A stretch of 64,000 bases of DNA, from positions 133,794,424 through 133,858,423 of the forward strand of contig JAVMKO010000003.1 of assembly GCA_032164245.1 (NCBI GenBank). Reading direction: 5' to 3'. Made by a program: the position numbers and the translations under genes. Under the pieces are notes generated by a model, which had not been told where the DNA came from, ran no database searches, and saw nothing but the letters and a program-made list of their open reading frames with translations. Of this stretch, positions 46,778 through 57,286 are shown in pieces. Each line of letters starts with the position of its first letter. Within the stretch, counting starts at the first letter, position 1. The stretch is from Sternotherus odoratus. Taxonomy: Eukaryota; Chordata; Testudines; Kinosternidae.

Positions 46778-48880
46778 TCAGTTTGTTTGGGAGTGGTTTC
46801 TGAGATGGCTCATTAGTCCAATCCAAGCCCGGAATTGACGGTTGCAATGGGGACATGGAAGATCAGGCTGCCGACGGGGGGAAGAGAAGATACCAGCCCT
46901 GGACTTGCGAAGAAGACGCTTCTCTACAGCATCACTCAGTCTCTTTTGTTCGTAGGCTGTTGCACCATCATGAACTCGTCTGCGCCAGGCGAAGCGATCA
47001 TTAGCGATGCTCTCCCAATTTTTAGGATCTATGTTACAGTTCTTAAGGGAGGCCTTGAGGGTGTCTTTGAATCTCTTCTTTTGACCTCCAAGAGATCACT
47101 TGCCATGTTGTAGTTCGCCATAGAACATCTTCTTGGGCAATCGTTCATCGGGCATTCATACAACATGCCCAGCCCATCTGAGTTGTGCCTTGCAAAGCAG
47201 GGTGTGGATGCTTGTCATATCAGCCTGTAAAAGGACATCGGTGTCTGGAATTTTATCCTGCCATCTTATCTTCAGTAGTTTCCGCAGACAGCTCAGGTGG
47301 AAGTGGTTCAGCTTTTTCGCATGACGACTGTAGACAGTCCAGGTCTCACAAGCATAGAGGAGAGTGGGCAGGACGACCGCCGAATAGACTTTTAGTTTGG
47401 TTTCAATCTTAATGCTTCTCCGATCCCAAACATTAGATCGAAGCCTTCCAAAAGCTGCGCTGGCTCTGGCGATTCTAGTGTTCACTTCCTCGTCGATGTT
47501 GGCTGCCTGTGATAGAGTGCTGCCAAGGTATGTAAACCTGTCCACGTTGTTGAGCTTGTGGCCATTGACAGTGATGGATGGCTCAGTGTAGTCACAGCCA
47601 GGAGTAGGCTGATGCAGAACCTCAGTTTTTCTGGTGGAGATCGTGAGGCCGAAGTTCATGCACGCTGCGGAGAATAGATTCATGCAGTGTTGCATGCCTG
47701 TTTGTGTACCTGAGTTGAGGGCGCAGTCATCAGCAAATAGAAATTCACGAATGGTCTCAACTTGAACTTGGGTTCTGGCCTGAAGCCTCCTTAAGTTGAA
47801 TAGCCTTCCATCAAAATGGTAGCTCATGTCGATCCCGACATTATCATCTCTAAAAGCATCGATCAGCACGGCAGAGAACATAAGGCTGAAGAGGCAGGGA
47901 GCCAGGACGCAACCTTGTTTCACACCATTTGTAACTGTGAATGGCTCTGAATAGTTGCCATGATCTTGAACTCTGGCAAGCATGCCGTCATGGAATTGCG
48001 TCACCATTTCAATGAAAGTATCTGGGCATCCAAATTTGGCCATAATCTTCCAGAGGCCCTCACGACTGACATTGTCAAAGGCTTTAGTTAGAGCCACAAA
48101 GACAGTGTAGAGCTGGACATTCTGTTCTTGGCACTTTTCTTGTAGTTGGCTGGCGGCAAAGATCATATCAATAGTACCTCGTTCCTTCCTGAATCCACAC
48201 TGACTTTCCGGCAAGAGACCTTGATCAAGGTGCTGTGTGAGTCTGTTTAGAAGTATTCTGGCTAGGACCTTACCTGCGACACAGAGCAGAGAGATTCCTC
48301 TGTGGTCGTCACAAGGTTGGCGATTTCCCTTGCGCGTGTAGAGGTGAATAATGGTCGCATCTTTGAAGTCTTGGGGAATGTGTTTCTGTTTCCACATCTC
48401 ACAGAACATCTCAGTAAGCCTTTTAGTTAGCTTGGGTCCATCAGATTTGTAGATTTCAGCTGGAATGGAGTCAGCTCCAGGAGCTTTTCTGTTGGAGAGC
48501 AGTTCAATGGCCTTTTGAGTCTCCAGTACTGTTGGGGGGTCAGCCAAGCTGTCATTGATCTCCACCTGGGGTAGATGGTTTATTGCCTCATCGTTGATAG
48601 AGGAGGGGCTGTTGAGGATATTAGCAAAATGCTCTGCCCAGCGATTAAGGATCTTCTCCTTATCAGTGATCAGAGTGCTGCCATCTGCGCTCAAGAGGGG
48701 GGCCGAACCAGATGCAACTGGGCCATACACAGCCTGCAGAGCATTATAGAAGTTCCTCATGTCGTGCCTCTCGGAAAAGGCCTGGATCTCATCGGCTTTC
48801 TGGCTCAGCCATGTGTCCTGTTCTAAGTAGGCAGAAGGGGTCCACCTGTGTGAACCAGATTGCAAAATTAAGGCCACAGA
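46778..48880 (-). pseudogene. Non-LTR retrotransposon ORF, RT plus C-terminal zinc finger
   Basis: An open frame at 48877-47156 (573 residues) carries a LINE reverse transcriptase. Visible strings are RKAPGADSIPAEIYK, DDHRGISLLCVAGKVLARIL, TKAFDNVSREGLWKIM (motif A region), NGVKQGCVLAPCLFSLMFS (motif B) and the catalytic FADD in REFLFADDCAL. The RT thumb FTYLGSTLSQ follows. After a stop (end of RWAGHVV) the same frame continues with one more stop and reads KKRFKDTLKASLKNCNIDP. It finishes with a C2H2 finger, CPHCNRQFRAWIGLMSHLRNH in two pieces (CPHC then HLRNH). The natural end is a TGA at 46778. The endonuclease is missing, so the copy is 5'-truncated. It is a recent but dead insertion. Clade is not assigned. 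Confidence 0.88.
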
Positions 48881-50721
48881 GGCTGCATGGAGCTAGACCC
48901 AGAGTTGGAAGGAGTGATGAAAATGCTTTTCTTGGTTTTAAGAAATACCCCCATTCTATACTTAAATATTCCCAAGGATTGCAGTGATACACTTTGTGAG
49001 AGGTAGCATGATTGACCCTAACTATAGAATATCATAGTATTTGTGAACCCAAAATCACATGAAAGAATGTTAAATACTATTAAATTAAAGATATAATCAT
49101 TAAAACTTTATTCCACCCTTTTTCCAGTGTTATAAAGATCAATTTTTGATCTGAGTCATTCACAGAGGGTGGTGTGGGGAATAAAGCCCTAGCAGCATAT
49201 TCCAAGAGAACTTCTCCCAAGCATGTTTTTAAAAAATAATACCTGTAAACATTTTGCTCTTCAAGAAGTGTCTATAGGAGCCAGGAATAAAAGTCAGGGC
49301 AAGAATGGTTTTGCAGTCTCCAGAGGACAGGATGAACCACAGGCTGGGAAATCCCTCCATCTCTGTTTCAGTTCAAACACTGGTGAGAATTGTAAATAAT
49401 TAAACATTAGGAGTTAGTGGGAAAGCTATAGCGGATTATTGGAACAATGCAATTTTTCTTTTTATTTAAGAGAATTCTTTATTTTGTAGCATTGTTGCCA
49501 CTAGAACCGTCCCCTGATTGTATGGTTGACAGGAATCAGAGCCATTGATTTTTGTCTGATGCTTATATTCCTGTATTTGAACCTTTCACAAGCCTTTGTG
49601 TAACAACTCAGAAGCGATAATTTAATGTCATGTGGTCCCTCCTCTTCCCACCCCCCGAACCAGAGGATGTAAATTTTAGGCTTTTAAAAGTTCTGTTTTT
49701 AAAGGCTATTAGATAACTGTCCTCATAAAAACTATTAATACAGACCACAGCCAATTGTAAAGCTAATTTTAATCATGTTTTGTGCCAACATAATTTCTGA
49801 TGCCAGATTTTTATGCCAGGCATGAACTTCAATTTGAGCTCTGTACTTTAACCTGCAGTTCATAATTTTGCATTCAGCTGTGTAGGGGTTTGGCTGTGGC
49901 AGTTTGAATGCTTCCACTTTCAAGGATCTAAGCCATAAATGTTTATTAAAAGAATCTATAATGAAATCAGTTTTGTTATTTTTTTAATGGCTGCCTTGAG
50001 TATGTTGGATGACTGAATGCAGGTTGTTAATCATTAAGTACTCATGTTACAAAAAGTGTTTGATAGTATTGCCATCTAGGGGCTGAACTAAATTCTCCAT
50101 ACTGAAATAAACTGTAATTGAACAGGTGCTGCTATTGACAATATACATATGTTTTTGCTTTATAGCCCACATGCTTTCCATGTTTCTTATGACAAAAGAT
50201 ATCTCTAAATGTCCCACAGCAGCCAACGCTTTTTTATATATAAAATCTGTTCGAGGTGATTGCTATTTGTATTTCAGCTTATGCTTTTTTGGCAGTGATG
50301 ACTGGGAATTCCTAACAAAGAATTATATTTTTTGCATTATTAATCTTGTCAGTGTTTGCCCTGTTTAAGGAAAAGGAATCATTTATCAGAAAAGTATGTT
50401 TATCATCTGTATTTGTGTCATCTTCAGATTTAATATTCATAATGGTCATTCGGATGTGGTGCTATATTTATCTAAGGCACTAACTCGTTGTGGGGAAATA
50501 ACTATTTAAATATTTATGCTCTAACTTTTAATATTTAAAAAAGAAATTAATATTTCTGTAAAATTTGTATCAGTCTGGTAGCTTAACAAATGTTTAAATA
50601 TTAAACAATTTCTAGTGTTAACATTTAACAACTTAATATGACTTATTGAAGCAAGGAAATTGACTTTAGCAGTTTTTGCTACATAAAGGAAACTAAATTG
50701 TCAGTCCTTTTCCTGACATCT
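48881..50721. other. Intron 61, no recognisable feature
   Basis: AT-rich, no gene. Nothing with paired termini or a recognisable repeat. Confidence 0.5.
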
Positions 50722-51316
50722 CTGTAATCCAGGGGTGGGCAAACTATGGCCCACGGGCTCCTCTTAACAGACCCCTGAGCTCCAGCTGGGGAGGGTGCTC
50801 CGTCCCCTCCCCTGCAGTCTCAGTGCGCTGCGCTAGCAGTGCCCTCGAGGGGCGGGGCTGCGCACTCTGGCAATCAGTCATGGCACCGGGTCTGGTGGCG
50901 TGGTAAGGGGACCGGGCCAGAGGGTTGGATAAGGGGCAGAGGCCCTCGGGTGCGGTCAGAGATGGGGAACAGGGGCTTTGGAAAGGGCATGGGAGTCCCA
51001 GGGAGCCTGACGGGGGTGGGGGGGGTCTCTGGAGGGAATAGTCAGGGGACAAAGAGCAGATGGGCTTAGATGGGGGTGGGGTAGTTAGGGTGGGGGGTCT
51101 CTAAGGGGGGTGATCTGGGGACAAGGAGTGGAGGGAAATTGGATGGGTTGGAGGTTCTGAGGGGGGCAGTCAGGGGGCGGGAAGTGGGTGGGGGTCAGAT
51201 AGGGGGCTGGGGCAGGCTTTTTGTGGAGGCACAGCCTTCCCTACCCAGCCATCCACACAATTTTGAGCCCCGATGTGGCCCTTGGGCCAAAAAGTTTGCC
51301 CACCCCTTATGTAATC
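50722..51316. mobile_element. 579-bp GC-rich hAT element
   Basis: Inverted ends caggggtgggcaaactatgg (50730-) and aaaagtttgcccacccctt (-51308). The target duplication ctgtaatc (50722-50729) and atgtaatc (51309-51316) matches at 7 of 8. The interior is G-rich ('ggggtcagatagggggctgg') without a transposase. Same family as 60999-61865, opposite orientation. Confidence 0.88.
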
Positions 51317-52333
51317 AATGCAATAGCGGAATTAAATATATTAGTGGCCAGTTGAGAAAATCACCCCAGTCCCCAATGAGATTTGTATCAAAATTTGTTA
51401 GTCCTCCTGCTTATTTCAGCCATCTTCTCTTCAAAGTGGGTTGCTCAAATTATCTATATTTCTGTACTCTACACAGACCATTGTTTTAAGGAAATGCAGA
51501 GACCCAAGAACATCTTCTCTTGTGAACTTGTTGTTTGGGTAACCTTAACCATGTAAATTATGGGAGACATTTTACTCCATTTCTAAGGGTGATTTAACCT
51601 TTGGGATTGTTATGTTTTCAGAATGGGAACCAAGCTATGCTCTCAGTAATGATGCTGTACATCCAGATTATACAGATTGCTTTAATTTGCCAGAACATTA
51701 TGTGATACCAGTTAGTATAGTATTCACATGATTCCTGAATACACTGTAGAGGGTATGTTATTAGGGTGACAAGATGTCCCAATTTTATAGGAACAGTCCT
51801 GATATTGGGGCTTTGTCTTATATAGGTGCCTATTACCCCTTGCCCCTGTCCCAATTTTTCACACTTGCTGTCTGGTCACTGTGTGTGTGATGTACAAAGA
51901 GAGCCACTGTAATGAGCATAATACTGGGATCAGTATTATGTCTTGAGCCTTCAAAGTGCTGGCCACTCTGGTCCTGATGTAGCACAGCATTTGAGTACGT
52001 TTAACTTTAAGCACGTATGGAACTGCTCACATGCTTAAAGTTGAGCATGTGCATAACTGTTTTGCTAGATAAGTGTTCTGCTGTTCAGAGTGTTCTGCTC
52101 CTTGCAGAATTGAACTTACTTAGAAGATCTTCTCCCTACAAACCACAGGAGTTTCTTATCTGCAGTAATGCATATTCAGGGAGCCCAGTTGCCAGATGTG
52201 GTACTCTGTGAAATGACTGTGATATCTGTAGAGTCAGAGAACCAGTTGCCCAGTCCAATGCTGGTGTAAACCACAAACACTGATTATTGCCATTTAAACT
52301 AAATGAGAATATGTTCTTTTATTCCTGCTGCAG
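51317..52333. other. End of intron 61
   Basis: No gene. It contains the MITE at 51762-51882 and an old palindromic repeat at about 51980-52065 (acatgcttaaagttgagcat). The acceptor is ttcctgctgcag (ag at 52332-52333). Confidence 0.55.
51762..51882. mobile_element. Tc1/mariner-like MITE (copy 2)
   Basis: Starts tagggtgacaagatgtccca and ends near tgctgtctggtcact. The interior ttttataggaacagtcctga matches the copy at 33680-33800. The right TIR is degraded. Confidence 0.75.
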
Positions 52334-52561
52334 GGAACAAAGCATCAGGCTCACTTGTTTGGACTGAAACCTTATACAACGTATCACATTAATATTGTGG
52401 CTGTAAACAGTGCTGGCCAAGTTTCCAGTCCCTGGACTTCTGTGACCACTCTAGAAACTTCACCAAGTGGTCTGAGCAACTTCACTGTAGAGAAGAAAGA
52501 GAATGGCAGGGCATTGTTAATTAAATGGTTAGAGCCTTCCAAACCCAATGGAGTAATTAAG
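52334..52561 (+). CDS. USH2A: USH2A exon 62 equivalent (FN3 junction)
   Basis: A phase-0 exon of 76 codons: GTKHQAHLFGLKPYTTYHI then NIVAVNSAGQVSSPW and TSVTTLETSP, which finish the FN3 begun in the previous exon. GLSNFTVEKKENGRALLIKW and LEPSKPNGVIK then start another. The donor is aag|gtaatc. The length is 228 nt, equal to human exon 62 from memory (c.12067-12294). Both borders are phase 0, so the exon is symmetric. The FN3 core residues (Trp in IKW, Tyr in TTYHI) are conserved and there is no damage. Confidence 0.96.
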
Positions 52562-53499
52562 GTAATCTTTATCCTGAAACCTCGTTCATCACAGTTTAAA
52601 TGAAAATGCCAAATATCGTGTTTGAAAACTTTTGCTAAAATTCACTGGACTTAAAGTGGAGTTCTCTGAAGGCACAGACACACAGAACTGCGCAGGCATG
52701 ATGTCACAAACAGATTGTTTGAGAAACGCTTACTTTCTAGGTATATGCAAATTACTTATATGCTTTCTTGCAACTGTGAGTATCTAGAACACTGAAGAAA
52801 GCCTGCCCTTCAAAGTCAGAGGAAAAAAGAATTTAAAGGCTATGTTTTCAGGCCTAATTAGTTTAATATTGTTCTTCATTATTCTTGCAACTGTGAGTAT
52901 CTAGAACACTGAAGAAATCCTGCCCTTCAAAGTCCCAGGAAATTTTTTTTTAAAGGCTATGTTTTCAGGCCCAATGAGTTTAATATTGTTCTTCATTATA
53001 TAGAACAGTGTCTATTAAAGGGATATTTTCATCTTAAATTTAGCCTTATGCCCCCACATTAGGTTTTGTCAAAATAAAGTTCAATAGAAATTTTGCTATG
53101 AAATTTGGGGATTTCATTTAAACCGTTTTGGTTGGGGTGTAAATATTAACCTGCAAGGTTTGTAAACCTTATGTTGTGGTATTTGAGAGCCCTGAAATGA
53201 AACTGACTAGAAAGTAAATCTAGTCAAAAGTGAAACTAACTAGTATATTTTTACTGCCCAAGATGAGCAAAGAGCAAACAAATCAGAATTAATTGTGAAA
53301 AGTAGATTAAAATATTCTTTCGGCGTTAACAAGCTAAAATGTTGTTAATAAGGAGTTAAGGACATTAGTTTCTGGGTCACAAGTTAATAATCCTTATTAA
53401 GTTATGAAGATAAACATTGTATGTAAATAAGTGTCTCATCTAGAATTCATTTGCAAATTCTGCAACTGATGATTTCCCGTCCTGTTTTTCCCCTCTCAG
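52562..53499. other. USH2A intron 62 (938 bp)
   Basis: No gene. It includes the tandem duplication at 52771-53003. It ends in a strong acceptor tttttcccctctcag (ag at 53498-53499). Confidence 0.65.
52771..53003. repeat. 117-bp tandem duplication, intron 62
   Basis: Two adjacent copies start at caactgtgagtatctagaac (52771 and 52888). They differ by scattered substitutions, for example aaagcctg versus aaatcctg and cagaggaaaa versus cccaggaaat. The divergence shows the duplication is not very recent. Confidence 0.9.
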
Positions 53500-55016
53500 A
53501 CGTACAATATTTTCAATGACGATAATCTGGAATATAGTGGTTTATCTCGTCAATTCCTGTTTAGACGCCTGGAGCCTTTCACACTGTACACTCTAGTACT
53601 TGAGGCTTGCACTGTGGCAGGTTGCACTCGCTCTTCACCACAGTCAGTCCAGACAGATGAAGCACCCCCTACATCTCAGCTGGCACCTGTAATCCAGTCA
53701 GTTAATGCTACCAACATTGAACTGAGCTGGTCTGAACCAATTAATCCGAATGGAAGAATAATTCACTATGAAGTTATTCACAGATGCACAAAAGAAAATG
53801 CTTCAGGGAACAGAGCAACAACAGTAGAGGAGAAAATTGTTTTCACAGAATATAACACTGAAAATAATACCTTTAAATATAATGATAAAGGTTTACAGCC
53901 ATGGACAAGGTATGAATATAAAATACGTGCCTGGAATTCAGTGGGCTATACCGATAGCTCTTGGTCAGTGGCAAAGACTAGTCAAGCTGCCCCTAAAGGT
54001 GTTGCTACACCTAGGTTAACCTATGTATCCGTTAACCCCCATAAAGTGCTCATTTCATGGCTCTCCCCAGAAGAACCAAATGGTGTTCTCCAATCATATA
54101 CGTTACAAAAAAATGAGGTTTTCTACCCTTTCAGCTTTGATGCTACTACTTTCAGCTATATGGATGAAGACTTACAGCCTTATTCAGTGTACAGTTATGC
54201 AATAGTTGTTTGTACACTGGGAGGCTGCTCTACCAGTGAACCAGCCAAAATCCAAACTCTAGAAGCAGCTCCTGCATTAGTGAACCCTCCAGCTCTGCAG
54301 GCTATCAGTGCCACTCAGATTAAAGCATCTTGGTCACCACCCCAGATTCAAAATGGAGAAATCACGAAGTACATATTAAAATTAAGTGATGAAGAGTATT
54401 ATGTTGGGAGAGGTTTATCAAGACTGATTTCAAACCTACAGCCTTGCACACAGTATGATTTCACACTGGTTGCCTGTACTAATGGAGGCTGCACATCGAG
54501 CATATCCCAATCTGTTTTGACACTGGAGGCTCCACCACTAAATATGAAAGCCCCCAAGTTGCTAGTCATGGGATCAGAGTCCATAGAAATCACCTGGAAA
54601 GCCCCAGCTAATCCTAATGGTAAAATCAGAAGTTATGAGCTGAGGAGGGATGGAGCTCTGATTTATTCAGGTCTGGAAACTCGGTACCTTGACTTCACAC
54701 TAACACCAGGCATGGAATACAGCTACGATGTAACTGCAAATAATAGTCAAGGAAGCACCACTAGCCCACCAGCTAAAATTAGAACCAACCCATCTGCTCC
54801 GTCTGGAATGTTACCTCCTCGACTCCAGGCATGGGCCCCGAAGGAGATTTTGGTGACCTGGCATCCTCCAGCAAAAGTCAATGGTGATATAAAAAACTAT
54901 ACAATCTCTATTCGCAAGCCTGCTGAAATGGGAAAGAAAACTGTTGACTTTGATACCTCTCACATTTCTTTTGTTAGGCAGTCCTACGTTGCAGCAGACC
55001 TAAAACCCTACCATAG
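53500..55016 (+). CDS. USH2A: USH2A exon 63 equivalent (large FN3 exon)
   Basis: A long exon of 1,517 nt, 505 codons plus two bases, continuously open. It reads TYNIFNDDNLEYSGLSRQFL and closes an FN3 at QTDEAPP. Four complete FN3 domains follow, starting near TSQLAPVIQSVNATNIELSW, KGVATPRLTYVSVNPHKV, ALVNPPALQAISATQIKASW and LNMKAPKLLVMGSESIEITW. Each ends in an EAPP, AAP or SAP linker. A fifth starts at SGMLPPRLQAWAPKEILVTW and is interrupted at ADLKPYHR. The repeats show the usherin pattern: core Trp, 'P.NG.I..Y', 'L.P...Y.....C...GC'. The donor is cat ag|gtaagt. The length equals human exon 63, the largest FN3 exon (c.12295-13811, remembered). Cys pairs in the GGC/GCT segments may form disulfides; this is an inference. 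Confidence 0.97.
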
Positions 55017-56964
55017 GTAAGTTCTGAATACTTAGTTTGGTTGAATGTCACATGGTAATTGAAAAAGTTTGAGACTGGGTTAGTATTTAAACCTTCCCTA
55101 TAGACTGAAAAATGAGGTTTGGGGGTGGGACCTCACATTTTCTTCTGTCGAACAGGTGGTCAGATCCCCAGAGTTCTCATTCCCACAAAGTTCACACTAA
55201 GGCAAGATAAAAAATCAACTGTCTACCTTTTCAGTAAAGTATACACGGTCAATCTAGGGTACAAGCAATGCAAGGCACAGCTTTGGGCTCCTTTACATAC
55301 TCAAGCTCACAGCCTTGCCTAAACCCCACACAGTTATATTCAAGAATAGTTTTTCCTTGTTTTATAAACCAAATTAAAGCATTAAACAAAATCTGTGGAG
55401 TGGCTCATTTCTGTTGTATATACACTGAGGATAGTTAAGTTATACCAAGGATGAATTTGGTTTTTTTGTGTTTAAAGCACAGACTTGCTGTTTAGATTTT
55501 AGTGCAAGCTATATTTAAAATAGTGTACCAGATTTAACTGAGAACAAACTTGCTTGTTTTTGTAAAAGTATCTTTTTTAAAAAAATTCTTGATTATTTAA
55601 TCACCACCTTTTATCTATTTGTGTCACAGTTTGTTTTTATTCCTTAAATTGTCAACAACTCTTTCTATAAGGTACCTGTAAATAATTTAAATCCTAAGAG
55701 AGACTAATAATACGGTATAGTTAACGTTTTGTAAAATCAAGGCAATAGTCCAAAAAGACAAAGATTATATGGCTCTTCAAGTGCTTTCAATTCAGCAATT
55801 ATTGTAATTTAGTGATGTTGACCATTTGATCTCCCCGTGATATTATCTCTGATATGTAAAGAAGGAAACGGAGGCCTCATCAGTGTATAATTTCTTGGAA
55901 GCTTTGGAGTCTGGTTTACGTTCTTTAACTTATGACATTCCCTTTGACCTCTGCTGGGCCATGATAGAGCAGCAAGGGGCCAATGACTTTATGCTAATAA
56001 ATCCACTTTGTGATAGCGAATACTTCCAACCTGGCCTTCTGCACCCAAAGAAGAACTTTTCTGGCCAGCATTAACCCAGTTACATGCTGGTTTATCAATC
56101 ATCAAGATGCCTCAATCCCAGCCAGCAAAATTTTAACTCACTCAATCAATTATTTTTGTCTTGGACCTGGTGTCTTGCCATTTGGAATGGTGCATCTGTG
56201 TGTGTCTCTCATTGATTAATGTTTTCCTTCTTTCCTTTTTTTTTTCTTTTTAATGTTATCTGTTTGTGTCCTTAATACTCTCTCCAGCTAATCATTTACA
56301 GAATAGCTGTCAGTCAGCCTTGGAAAGTGTCCCCCTCAGTGCCACTGACCTCTGAGCACATGCTCAGTGAAACTTGTCACTACCAGACCTCACTCTCCAG
56401 ACTTGGACATAGGGGAAGTGGGATATAAATTCTGTCTGAATGAGGCAGATCGAATGGAAGATTGCTGTGCTTTGTGGCCAATGGAGGCATTTTTATTTCC
56501 TGAGTCTGGATGACAATGGGTGGGTCACAATGTCCATATAATATCTCTGGCAAAGACTTGTGGAAGACGTGTTTTCAGTTTAATACAAAGAAATGGCAGA
56601 CTGAGAGAAATTAAAAGCAGGCATTTAACTTTAAATGGAAATGGAAACACTACTACATCACATTTCCATTAATAATCACCCTGTCCAATAGCCCTTCCTC
56701 GTTTGGGTGGTCCCATTTATTTTACTCACACAAATGAGGACAGCCACGTGAGGGTTGCAGGGTCAGACCCACAAGAGGAAATTTCATCATCCCTTCACCA
56801 CACTAATGTGGATTGCTTTCTTCCTCAAAAATATGGACACAAATAATTAAGGAAAACTCCTTTCTTTCTAAACAACTTTAATTGATTCTAATCTTATGTG
56901 TAGGGCATATGTATAATTGTAATGAATGCTCTTATTGACTGGTTTCTGATTTGTGTTTCCAAAG
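55017..56964. other. USH2A intron 63 (1,948 bp)
   Basis: No gene and no clear mobile element. A T-rich tract lies at 56232-56252. The acceptor is tttgtgtttccaaag (ag at 56963-56964). Confidence 0.6.
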
Positions 56965-57286
56965 ATATGAAGTACAAGTTCAAGCATGCACTTTACAAGG
57001 ATGCGCTACTAGTGAATGGGCGTCCATACAGACTCTGGAAGCACCCCCTGAAATGCAGCCTTCCCCTCTCATAGAGATGCAGACAAGCTCTGATGGATTC
57101 CAGTCAGTCGCGTCTATTTTGTGGACTGGTCCACAGGAGACAAATGGAAAGATTTTATATTATGAGCTTTACCGAAGACGAGCAACTCTTACCCACATGG
57201 ACTTAGACCTGGTGCTTGTTTATAATGGGACATTAACATCTTTCAAAGATACCAAGATGCTGCCTTATACAGAATATGAATATCAG
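56965..57286 (+). CDS. USH2A: USH2A exon 64 equivalent (FN3 junction)
   Basis: The first base completes a split Arg codon (ag|a). The frame then gives YEVQVQACTLQGCATSEWAS and IQTLEAPP, which end the FN3 begun in exon 63. The next FN3 follows with SVASILWTGPQETNGKILYY, YRRRATLTHMDLDLVLVYNG and MLPYTEYEYQ. The exon ends phase 0 at cag|gtatga. The length is 322 nt, equal to human exon 64 from memory (c.13812-14133). The following exon must lie beyond this window, since intron 64 exceeds 6.7 kb here. No stop or frameshift. Confidence 0.97.
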
